Position numbers and translations under genes: made by a program
Notes under the pieces: model-generated
What the model saw: the letters and a program-made list of their open reading frames with translations, nothing else
Database searches by the model: none
What the model was told of the DNA's origin: nothing
NCBI GenBank assembly: GCA_947650365.1
Contig: OX393550.1
Coordinates: 47,405,860-47,469,859, forward strand
Origin: Chamaelirium japonicum
Taxonomy: Eukaryota; Streptophyta; Magnoliopsida; Liliales; Melanthiaceae
Direction: 5' to 3'
Length of the DNA stretch: 64,000 bases
Shown here: positions 30,947-42,228 of the stretch, one piece after another
How the letters are laid out: every line of letters starts with the position of its first letter
Numbering within the stretch: the stretch's first letter is position 1

Positions 30947-32390
30947 TGGATTTTTTCTTGTGATGATCTCTTGGAGATTGATGAAGACTATCGAGTAAGG
31001 AGTATGCTCTAGATTAATGGTAGATCTCGGGTGGCCTACAATAAATTTGGTGATGTGGTTGTATTTGACATCACATATAACATCAATACATTTTCAATAC
31101 CGTTTGTGCCATTCACAAGTATTAACCACCATAAACAATCTATTATGTTTGGATGTGCCTTGTTGGTAGATGAGACGGATGATATATTTGTTTGGTTATT
31201 CGAGGCTTGATTGAGAGCAATGGATAGAAGATAACTTGTCTCGATCATTATCGATTAATGTCATTCAATGAGAAATACCATTAAAATGGTATTTTCAGAA
31301 ACCCATCAACGATTATGTTTATGGTATATTGATCAAAATGAACTAAAATATTTGACTACTATCAAGAATCCAAGATGAAACATCCAACAAGCTTTGATGG
31401 TGATAATAAGGCATGCAAATATAGCCAGCAAATTCAAGATTTTGAATTTAGATGGCAAGAGATTTTGGAGAAGAATGAATTGAAAGAAAATACATGGTTA
31501 GCGAAAATGTATGATATCCATGAATATTGGATCCCTTACTTTCTAAGGGATATATTTTTACTGGCAAGACTACTACACAACACAGTAAAAGTATGAATGC
31601 ATGTTTACTTTGATAGGTATATAAATTTATGGACCCCATTGGATCAATGTATTTAAAAAAATGATCTAGCATTAAAGAGTCGACATGATCAAAAGAACAA
31701 CGATATATACAAGAATAAGCTACATCGATATATACAAGAATTATATATATGAGGTTTTGAGAAGTATTAGAAAACAAAGATATATTATTCACACAAAGAG
31801 CTAACCAAGAAGGTAATGTCATATTGTTCATAGTAGGCAATCAACGTATAAAATTGGCTGATTAAAACTTTACTGGAAGTGATGGCACATTTGTATGCTA
31901 TTGTAACAAATTTGAATTTGAAGGAATACTATGTAGGCACATCCTTCAAGTCTATGATAAGATGGATGTGACAAAAAGTCTATTAAAATGTATTCTAACC
32001 GAAAGGACTATTGGTGCTAGATATGGTCATATACAAGTTAGAGTAGATAGTCACACTTCAGGTATGTCAGCAATGATAAAATAGAATGTTATTGAAGCTG
32101 GTCAGCTATCTATTAATTATGAAATAAAATCAGTTGAATAATACAATGTGGTATTGCCAATGTTGAATGAGATTAATGATCGAGAACTTATGATAAAATT
32201 AGTAACTGAAGAACGTGCAACTACGGTTTCATATATTCGAAGCCAAGATGATGTAGGTGTTCTATTAACACTACTACTTGATCCAAAATGAGTGATGACT
32301 ACGAGTAGTTCTAGTGCTCTATTTTTTTCTCTACTTCACTAGGCTGGTGGCAAACTCAACTTCGATCTGGTGAGCGATTTGTTAGTGGCA
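30947..32390 (+). pseudogene. FAR1-related (Mutator-derived) gene copy 1, 5'-truncated
   Basis: It encodes remains of the MULE transposase domain (V-V-F-D-I-T-Y...I-N-H-H-K-Q-S-I...F-V-W-L-F-E-A) and of the SWIM zinc finger (F-E-F-E-G-I-L-C-R-H-I-L at about 31915). The FAR1 DNA-binding part is missing. Many in-frame stops are present, so this is a pseudogene. Part of a tandem set with 32397-35580 and 35591-38480. Confidence 0.78.
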
Positions 32391-32396
32391 AATAGT

Positions 32397-35300
32397 ATGG
32401 ACCCTCAAATTAGCAATTCTACATCTTCATCGGCTGGTTCCATATTGATCTTTCAGGTGGAAAGAAAGCAACTCGTCATATATTAAATTTTAGAATAAAC
32501 AACTTTATGTTTACTATTATTTACTATAGTTTAATTTTCTAGTTCTATGCATATTGGCATATGAAATGAGAATTCTTTTGTTTTGCAGCTTATTATTTTA
32601 GAATAAACAAATTTATTACCTCTATGAGTCCCTAATTATTTTAGAATAAATAAGTTTGTTATCTTTTTTTTTTGTTAATTTGTTGTCTCTATGAGTACAC
32701 AATTATTATAGAATAAACAAATTTCATTATCTCTGTGAGTCATCAATTGTTGTCTCTGTGAGTTCTTAATTATTTTAGAATAAACAAGTTTGTCGTCTCT
32801 GTAGCTTTATTTTTGTTCGGCTGGTTATAGGTCATTGTTAATTAAAAGTTCAACTTAATAGTGAAAATAAATTAATCGCTTTGTTACCATTTTTTTTCTA
32901 GGAAATTCAATTCAGTAAAATTGATATCAAGATTGAGGGGGATCTGAATGAAGATGTCGATGACATATCTGAAGAATTTATATAGTTTTATAAAAGTGGT
33001 GAAGAATTCTAGTTCTATGTATATGAGCATATGAAATGATAATTTTTTTTATCTTCGAGCTTATTTTTTAAAAATAAACAAGTTTGTTATCTCTGTAAGT
33101 TTCTAATTATTTTAGAATAAACAAGTTTGTTGTCTCTGGGTTTTTTTTACCAATTTGTTGTCCCTGTGAGTACCCAATTGTTATAGAATAAAAAATTTAT
33201 TGTCTTTGTGAGTCCCCAATTGTTGTCTCTGTGAGTTCTTAATTATCTTAGAATAAACAAGTTTGTTGTTTCTGTAGCCTTTTTTTTTATTCATCTCAAT
33301 ATAGGTCATTGTTCATTAGAAGCCCAACTTGACAATAAAAATAAATTAATTATTTTGTTGTCATTTTTTTGCAGGAAACTCAATCCAGCACAATTGATAT
33401 CAAAGTTGATAAGGATCTGAATGAAGAAGTTGATGACAGATCTGAAGAAGTTATGGAGTCTTATAAAGGTGGTGAAGAATTTATAGAGTCCGATAAATAC
33501 AATATATCATTAGAGGAGACAGAATAGGGTCCGGTAGATATAGAATTTGGACACTGCTATTTTTAGTCCATGCATGATTTTCAAAACTATACATAGATAA
33601 GAACTTTTAATCAGAAAAGAAAGGAAGAGATTACTACAACGAGTATGCTCGAATCATTGAATTTGATATTCGAATGGGTAAAAAATTCAAGTAAAAAAAA
33701 AAGATAGTGTCACATCAAGAATTTTTTTATATTTAAAACAAGATTTCAGAGAAGTTGATAAAAGAAATCCTAATCCAGTTCATAAAAGATGATTATCGAG
33801 AGAAGATTGCAAAGCAATAATGAGAATAAAGTTGACAGATGCCAGTGTATAGATTGTGGACAGTTTTAAAGAACAACATACACGAAATCTAGTAAGTCCT
33901 TCAAAAACAGAAAAAATACGTTCCCACCGGAGAAAATCCAATGCTACTTGCTCATTAATCCATAGTTTAATGGATACTTTGAATCCCGCAGCTTTTACAA
34001 ATGTGTTAAATACTTTAGACATAGAGGGATCTATTCATATTACATAATAAAAAACACGGACTGTTATAAAAAAAATTTGAGCAACTAATATTGGAAATGA
34101 ATGCATGTATGTTGTGAAGACTTTTATGGAAAAATGAGGCAAGGATGCTGGCTTCTATTACGAGTTGGATGTTGATGAAGAACTTGAGAGGCCTACAATA
34201 AATTTGATGATGTGATTGTATTTGACACCACATACATGACCAATACATTTTCAATACCGTTTGCGTCATTCATAGGTGTTAGCCACCATAAATAATATAT
34301 ATTTTGTTTAGATGTGCCTTGTTGGTAGATGAGATTGATGATACATTTGTTTGGTTATTCAAGGCTTGGTTGAGAGCAATGGAAAGAAGATAATCTGTCT
34401 CGATCATTACCAATCAATGTCATGCAACGAAAACTATCATTATAAGGGTGTTTCCATAAACCCATCATCGATTATGTTTATGGCATATTGGTCAAAATAT
34501 ACTAAAATAATTGACTGCTATTAAGATAAAACATCCAAACTTTAAGTGTGATTACAAGGCATGCAAATACAGCCAATAAATTCAAGATTTTGAATTTAGA
34601 TGGCAAAAGAATTTGAAGAATTATGAGTTGAAAGAAACTACATGATTTGCGAAGATGTACGATATACATGAATATTGAGTTTCTTGTTTTCTAAGGGATA
34701 TATTTTTTGTTGGCATGGCTACTACACAACGCAGTAAAAATATAAATGCTTTCTTGATGGTACATAAATTCAAGGACACCATTGGATCAATTAATTAGAA
34801 AATATGACATGACATTAAAGAGTCGGCGTGATCATAAGAACAATGAAAACAATATTATCAAGCATACCAAACCTGAATTATGGTCCAAACTTTTCATAGA
34901 AGAATAAGTTGTATCAATATATAATAGAATTGTCTATATAAGATTTCGAGATGAACTAGAAAACAGAGACACATTGTTCACACAAAGGGCTAACCAAGAA
35001 GGTAATGTCACATTGTTCATAGTAGGCAATCAACATACAAAATTGGTTGATTACATGGTAAGCTTTGATGGAAGTGATGGCACATTTGTATGCAATTATA
35101 ACATATTTGAATTTAAAGAAATACTGTGTAGGCATATCCTTAGAGTCTATAATAAGATGGATATGATAGTAATTTTATTAAAATATATTCTAACCCGATG
35201 GATTATTGGTGCTAGATATGGTTATATACAAGTTGGAGGAGATAGTCACGCTTCAGGTATGTTGGCAATAATGAAATTGAATATTAGAGAAACTGGTTAT

Positions 35301-35580
35301 CTATCTATTAATTATGGACTGGAATCAGTTGAATAATACAATGTAGTATTGCTAATGTTGAATGAGATTAATAATCGAGTACGTATGATGAAATTAGCGG
35401 CTGAAAAATGTGCAACTATGATTTCACATATTAGAAGACAAATAATGCATGTGTTCCATTAACACTACTACTTGATCCATAGCGGGTGATGACTGTGGGC
35501 AGGCCTAGTGCTCCATTTTTTTCTCTGTTTCACTAGGCTGGTAGCAAACTCAACTTTAATCTGGTGAGCGATTAGTTATC
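32397..35580 (+). pseudogene. FAR1-related gene copy 2, decayed
   Basis: Exon 1 is 32397-32456 (M-D-P-Q-I-S-N-S-T...S-I-L-I-F-Q). Intron 1 is filled with a minisatellite and repeats the acidic start of exon 2 (32901-33010 and 33374 on). Exon 2 encodes an acidic stretch, a FAR1-type DNA-binding region, the MULE-like domain (about 34190-34500) and a SWIM finger (about 35090-35140, F-K-E-I-L-C-R-H-I-L). Several stops and frameshifts lie throughout. In intact relatives such proteins are nuclear transcription regulators of light signalling. Confidence 0.8.
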
Positions 35581-36090
35581 GACAGATAATATGGACCCTC
35601 AAATTGACAGTTTTACATCTTCATCGGCTGGTTCCATATTGATCTTTAAGGTGAGAAGAAAGCAACCTACAATGTATTAGCTTTTAGAATAAATCACTTT
35701 TTGTATATTATTATTTCCTATGATTTTATTTTCTATTTCTATGCATATGAGCATATAAAATGGGATTTTTTTTGTCTTGCAGCTTATTATTTTAGAATAA
35801 ATAAGTTTGTTGTCTTTGTGGGTCCCTAATTATTTTAGAATAAACAAGTTTGTTGTCTCTTTTTTTTTTGCTAATATATTATCTCTGTGAGTATCCAATT
35901 ATTATGGAATAAACAAGTTTCATTGTCTCTGTAAGTCCCCAATTATTGTCTCTGTGAGTTCTCAATTATTTTATAATAAACAAGTTTGTTGTCTCTTTAG
36001 CCCTTTTTTTGTTTATCTGGATATAGGTCGTCGTTAATTAGAAGTCCAACTTAATAGTGAAAATAAATTAATCATTTTGTTATCATTTAT
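32462..36090 (+). repeat. Intronic minisatellite of the FAR1-related copies (three blocks)
   Basis: Blocks at about 32560-32820, 33060-33270 and 35780-35995 consist of irregular units around ttagaataaacaagtttgtt plus gtctctgtgagt. They occupy the first intron of each copy just before gcag/GAAACTCAATCC. Coordinates span the three blocks, not one continuous array. Confidence 0.75.
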
Positions 36091-38480
36091 TTTAGAGGAA
36101 ACTTAATCTAGCACAATTGATATCGAGGTTGAGAGAGATCTAAATGAAGATATTGATGATAGATCTGAAGAATTTATGAAGTCTTATGAAAGTGATGAAG
36201 AATTTATGGAGTTCTATGAAGACAATATGTCATTAGAGGAGATAAAATATGGTCCGGTAAATGTAGAATTTGGACACTGCTTTTCTGGATCCACACATGA
36301 GTTTTCTAAACCATATATAGGTATGAACTTTCAATCAGAAAAGGAAGGAAGAGATTACTACAATGAATATACTTGAATCACTGGATTTGATACTTGAATG
36401 GGTAGAAAATTCAAGTTGAAAATAAAAGATTGTGTCACTTCAAGAAATTTTTATGTTCAAAACAAGGTTTCAAAGAAGTTGACAAAAGGAATCCTAATCC
36501 TGTTCATAAAAGACAATTATCGAGATAATGCTACAAAGCAATGATGAGAATAAAGTTGATAGATGCTGACGTATGGGTTGTGAACAGTTTTGAATAACAT
36601 ACACAATCTGGTAAGCCCCTCAAAAATAGAAAAAATACGTTCTGACCAGAGAAAATCCAATGTTACTTGCTCATTAATCCATAGTTTAACGGATACTTTG
36701 AATCTTGCAGCTATCACAAATGTATTAAATGTTTTAGACACTGAGGGATCTGTTCCTATTATACAACAAGAAACAATGACTATCTTAAAAAAATTTCGAG
36801 CAAATAATATTGTAAAAAAATGCATGTGTGTTGTGAAGACGTTCATGAAAAGACGAGACAAGGATACTGGCTTCTATTACAAGTTGAAGATTGATGAAGA
36901 CTATCGAGTGAGGAGTATGTTCTGGATCTCGGGAGGCCAACAATAAATTTTGTAACGTGGTTGTATTTGACACCACATATAGGACCAATACATTTTCAAT
37001 GTCGTTTGCGTCATTCGCATGTGTTAATCATCATAGATAATCTATTATATTTGAATGTGCCTTGTTGGAAGATAAGATGGAGGATACATTTGTTTGGTTA
37101 TTCGAGACTTGGTTGAGAGCAGTGGAAAGAAAATATGTCTCGATCATTACCGATCATTGTCATGCAATGAAAAATGTTATTAAAATGGTATTTTCATAAA
37201 CCTATCATCGATTATGTTTATGGCATATTGGTTAAAATGAACTAAAACATTTGACTGCTATCAAGATGAAACATCCAAACTTTGAGGGTGATTATAATGC
37301 ATGCAAATACAGCCACCAAATTCAAGATTTTAAATTTAGATGGCAAGAGATTTTGGAGAAGTATGCGTTGAAAGAAAATATATAGTTAGTGAAGATGTAC
37401 AATATTCGTGAAATTAGATCCCTTACTTTATATGAGATATATTTTTTGCAGGCATGACTACTACACAACACAGTAAAAGTATGAACACTTTCTTTGATGG
37501 GTACATAAATTCAAGGGCCCCATTGGATCAATTCAGTAGAAAATATGACCTGGCATTAAAGAGTCGGTGTGATCAAGAGAACAATAAAGACTATATTACC
37601 ATGCATATGAAACATGTACTATGATCCAAACTTCTCATAGAAGAACAATCTTTATCAATATATACAAGAACTTTCTATATGAGATTTCAAGAAGAATTAG
37701 AAAACAAATAAACATTATTCGCACAAAGAGCTAACCAAGAAGGTAATGTCACATTGTTCATAGTAGGCAATCAACGTACAAAAGGTCGATTAAATGGTAA
37801 ACTTTGATAAAAGTGATGGCATATTTGTACGCAATTGTAACAAATTGAGTTTGAATGAATACTATGTAGGCACATCTTTCGAGTCTATAATAAGATAGAT
37901 GTGATAGAAATTCCATTGAAATATATTCTAACCCGATGAACAATTGGTGCTAAATATGGTCATATACAAGTTTGAGGAGATAGTCACGCTTCAGATATAT
38001 CGGCAATGATAAAATGAAAAGTTAGGAAAGCTAGTCAGCTATCTATTAATTATGGAATGGAATCAATTAAACAATACAATATCGTATTGCCAATATTGAA
38101 TGAGATTAATGACATACAGTGCTTGTGTGACAAAAAAGATGACATAGGATTTTACAAGGGGGGGAGGGGGTCTTTTTTGGTGTAGTTATCATATCCTATG
38201 TCATCTCTTTCTCTACCTTTCTACTCTACAGTACTTGTGTGACAATCCAGCAAGTCACAACTCAGCGCTTGGAAGCACGTCACATTCCGAAGGGTAAAAC
38301 TTTCAATCGACTGTTGGAGGAGGGTCAAGTACGACGGCCACAAAATCCTCCCCCACATACGTATGATGAAATTGGCTGCTGAAGAACATGCAACAACGAT
38401 TCACATATTAGAAGCCAAGATGATTTAGGTGTTCCAATAACACTATTACTTGATCCAGAGCGAGTGACGACTGCGAACAG
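35591..38480 (+). pseudogene. FAR1-related gene copy 3, decayed and interrupted
   Basis: Exon 1 is 35591-35650 (M-D-P-Q-I-D-S-F-T-S-S-S). Exon 2 starts at about 36097. The best-preserved parts are the FAR1 region start (Y-I-G-M-N-F-Q-S-E-K-E-G-R-D-Y-Y-N-E-Y-T near 36320) and the stretch R-A-N-N-I-V-K-K-C-M-C-V-V-K-T-F before the MULE domain (36590-36940). Stops occur in each domain. Near the 3' end it holds a 245-bp insert (38113-38357), then a hAT element (38483-38948) cut into the tail. Confidence 0.8.
38113..38357. mobile_element. Unclassified insert in FAR1-related copy 3
   Basis: It is absent from copies 1 and 2 at the same place. It contains acagtgcttgtgtgacaa and acagtacttgtgtgacaa 114 bp apart, and an inner palindrome gatgacataggat / atcctatgtcatc around a G tract. 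The flanks share acatac. Confidence 0.5.
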
Positions 38481-38482
38481 GC

Positions 38483-38948
38483 TAGGGCTGGCAATTCCGG
38501 ACCCAACACGACCCGACACAAAGTTAGCGGGTCTGGGTTAAACGGGTTCGGTTCATAAACGGGTCGATACGGTAGACCCGTTTAATAAACGGGTCGGGTC
38601 CGGGTTTAAGGTCTGGACACGGTAGACCCGGGAAGACCCGTTTAAAATTCAATGGCTTGGGTCAGGTCTATCCGCAATCCGATACTGTAGTATGTAGTAC
38701 CAGCGGGTCATATTGGATCAGGTCGGGTCGATTCGGATTGGGTCGGATAGGGTCAACTGAATAGACCCGTGTGGTAAACGGTTCTAACGGGTCTTATCGG
38801 GTCTACTCGTTTATAAGCGGGTCGGGTGCGGGTTTAGAGTCTAGACACGATTAGTTAAACAGGTCGGGTTTGGGTTTGGGGGTTTTGGACCCGACACAAA
38901 ACTAGACACGACCCGAACCCGACCCGACCCGACCCATTGCCACCCCTA
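38483..38948. mobile_element. Non-autonomous hAT element in the tail of FAR1-related copy 3
   Basis: Ends TAGGGCTGGCAAT / ATTGCCACCCCTA. The right flank gggcaggc equals the uninterrupted site in copy 2 (gggcaggcctagtg near 35498); the left flank gaacaggc differs at two positions. The empty site in copy 2 confirms the insertion. Confidence 0.87.
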
Positions 38949-40246
38949 GGGCAGGCCTAGTGTTCTCAGATATTAAACATCCTATCCATTTACATAGTGA
39001 CTCTTTTCTTTTGGAATGCCATTGTTTGAGACTATACATTGCTTGTTTATAGTCTATGGGTTTAATTTTTTATGTTTGGATCAATGCCCCTCTGATCACA
39101 GGATCGCCAAATTCCCACTAGCCTCTTGGCGGCGATTCAACACGTTATCCTACCAGCAGCGGGCGCATGGCTCTCGACTGAGCACCCCAGTTTTAAAAGC
39201 TTGAACCAAACGGGCACTGATTGTGGCCACAGCAGTTGATTACCTGCTGATCTGACCTAAGTGGGATTCACTGTTTGAGGCAGGGTGGGTGAAATGGACG
39301 ATTGTGATTCACCCGTCACCGTTCTTAACATGAGAGGACGGTTGTGATTCAACTATCACCTATCTTAGCATGGACATTTCTGATTCATTTTTGCTGCCCG
39401 ATTGATTTGGTTCACTTGCTTAAGGCCCAATCATGGTCTGCCACATTGTCCAAAAGAAAGAAAGTTCGGATCTCCTCCAATCGGTCTGCCTGGTCGGTAG
39501 ACCCGACGCATCACACCCGAATCCAATCGGTTGGAGTACGATTCACATCATTCACTTTCGGGTCGCTTGTCATCGTACGACTGTGATGCGCATGGGTCCA
39601 TCATGGAGTCGACGAGAAGATATGAACTTAACCCAATCGGTCGCCTCGGTTGGTGGATCCGTGCACATCACAGCCACACGATAGCAGGCTGTTCGAAACT
39701 AAATAGTACTCCAACCGATTGCATGCGATTGTGATGCGCACCGAGTCATTATACCCTCTTTTGAACGATGTGACCGATCATGATCGGGCCGTAAGCAAGT
39801 GCAGCAAAACCATCGGGCAGCGAAAATGGGCTCGGCAAGAGGGTAGTAAAATGTTTTTTTTTTTTTCCTTTCAAGATGAGACTATCCTGACACCTAATCA
39901 CAGCCGTCCCTTTGCTTTTCATGTTGGATGAGTACATTTCACTTAGTGGCTTGTCCCCAAACTTAAAGCACGAGTGAAAGATACGAGATGACACCTGGTG
40001 CCAGTTGCCAAATGTGATGTCCCCGGTTTTCGCAGAATTAACGGTGACATCGGACCGTAGATAAAACTTTTATCATTTGATGATCCTATAATTTTAAAAT
40101 TTTGATAAAAATTATTAAAGATGATTATTGTACCCTAGACAACATCATCATCAAATTTTATCAATTTCTAAAACTTCTAGAGGGATCAAAATGAGCAGAG
40201 CTCACCTCCTACTCTGGCAGCTAACGTTGAACCAACCATCAAGAGA
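38949..40246. other. Unclassified intergenic sequence
   Basis: 39080-39780 has recurring gacggttgtgattca and tgtgatgcgca phrases, as in decayed DNA elements. 40030-40215 is a degraded half of a core-module foldback element (gatgatcctataattttaaaattttgat...aaacttctagagggatcaaa) without a TA tract. No gene seen. Confidence 0.45.
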
Positions 40247-40615
40247 ACCAAACATGTGGCTAAAGTCTAATATTGGCCTCTAGCTTGCTAGTAATTTAGT
40301 AAATAGCCATTACTTTTTAGACCAACTACTGATCCGAGAACCTACCCGATCTTAGTGTGGGTCAGGTCTGTTCGGGTATATGCCCAATTCGGATTAGTTT
40401 GAGTTTCAATATGGTTGAACCAAACTAAACGCACCAAACATGTGGCTAAAGCCTAATATTGGCCTCTAGCTTGCTAGTAATTTAGTAAATAGCCATTACT
40501 TTTTAGACTAGTTACTGATCCGAGAACCTACCCGATCTTAGTGTGGTCAGGTCTGTTCGGGTCTATGCCCAATTCGGATTAGTTTGGGTTTCAATATGGT
40601 TGAACCGAACTAGTT
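40247..40615. repeat. Tandem duplication, 185-bp unit
   Basis: The segment starting accaaacatgtggctaaag at 40247 recurs at 40432 with few changes. It runs into a sequence that ends aagttgcaccccctag at about 40675, resembling the right end of the TAGGGYTGCAACTTGGG hAT family. Confidence 0.85.
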
Positions 40616-40882
40616 TAGTTCGGTTACGGGTGGGCTCAATCGCAAGCCAAACCGACCCAAGTTGCACCCCCTAGTTATAGGAAAATTTCTGACCATGCAA
40701 CCAAATGCTACCAATATGGTGAAGGTGGTCCTTGGACAGTCCAAGTACCCTCCGACGTGAGAATCAGTACAGAAATCTCGAGAAGAAAAGAATGAATGAA
40801 AACAATATCTTAGCGCAACATAGGATAAGTATTTGGTTTCATGCATATCCACATCTTCTTCCTTGTTCTCATCCTCTCTTCC

Positions 40883-40990
40883 TGTTAGATACCCTCACAT
40901 CTCAAAACCCGGGTTGTAAGGGGAGATCCACAGCGGGTATATTAAGCGGGTGATGGGTCTCCCTCACCGATGTGGGACTATTCGTCAACA
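40883..40990 (-). mobile_element. Solo LTR of the TRIM family
   Basis: Read on the minus strand it begins TGTTGACGAATAGTCCCAC and ends GGGTATCTAACA, with 5-bp duplication cttcc on both sides (40878-40882, 40991-40995). It shares AGTCCCACATC, TTAATATACCC and the end of the TRIM at 20400-21252. It lies about 0.6 kb beyond the stop of the HIBCH-like gene. Confidence 0.88.
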
Positions 40991-41624
40991 CTTCCATTGA
41001 TCTCTCAGTTCCAGTGCTTGGCTTGAGGCTTTTGGATGTGTCTCACAGTCACAGATCATCAACAGATATGATCATTTCCAAGAACTGATGCAGAGATCAA
41101 ATACCATCTCGAGGGCGACAAACAATGAAGCTTTTGGAGATCTAGATCAGCCAGTGTTAGGTCTAGAATTACATGATATATGTACAGTTTAAAAAGATGA
41201 CAGGAATATGTATGCAACAAGCTATAATCATAATAATTTTTTAAAAAAATAAAACAGGAAATAATCTGTTCTGAATTGTACAAACAAAATCCATAAATTA
41301 TCAGTAAAAAAAAAACAGTATGCAGGTGATAGGAGATAAGGCATCACTGCTAATTTTCCAACTTTAATCACCATATGTAATAGGAATTTAATCGAACCAC
41401 TGGTAGATAATCTTTCGAACAACTAGATAATGCATTGGATGCCTTAAAACAGTTTTGATTCACAGTTCACAAAAAAAAAAATCAAAATAGTCGCCGTAGA
41501 TGCAAACTTGACACCTCAATGGCATCTGATGTCTTTACTCAGCATACAACTAGCTATATTATACAATAACAACCTCTATGGTCTGAGCTCTGCTTGAGCG
41601 AGCCAAAGAATACCGGAACACCAA

Positions 41625-42228
41625 TTAGATAAAAGCTTCTCGCAGCTGTGTGGGCAGCTTCAGTTCAGGCTCAAACTCACCAAGCGGTGAGAAGCAATAC
41701 TCGACCATGTCTTCCGACACTTGTTGCAGGGTTGGAGGATCCCACTGCAATTGGGGCAAGTAATGGAGACAATTAAACCATAATCATAAAGAAGCAAATA
41801 GTTGTTCATGTGACCGCATTCCGTACCTTTGGAGCCATGTCCTTCTCGACCAACCGCGCTCGAACTCCCTACAAAAACCACGCGGAGGAACATAAGGGCA
41901 TCACGCAACACAAGTTTTATGTTTCCACACATAATGGCGGTGCACTTACCTCGCAGAAATCGTTGGAGACCCGCTTCGAGATCCCATGGAGGGACATCCG
42001 GTATTCACGTACGAGGCACTCGTCTAGGGTCTGGTATCTACCTTCACGTATCTATTTGGAGTGGCCAATAGATCAGCTGGCATGATCGTGATGAAGATAT
42101 GTCCAAATGGAACTGTCCAAGTAACTTACTGATCTTAGGGAAACTTTTAAATTCAATGGAGAAGCTTCTTTGAGTTTCTTAAGTGCGGAAATACACCATT
42201 CCTGATTTGATCTAGCTACCTCCATTTC
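41625..42228 (-). CDS. Last four HIBCH-like exons and stop codon
   Basis: Exons 42130-42228, 41950-42051, 41827-41868 (only 42 nt) and 41625-41744, separated by short introns of 78, 81 and 82 bp. The C-terminus reads [15 protein letters not shown]-stop. The compact 3' end contrasts with the multi-kilobase introns upstream. Confidence 0.9.
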
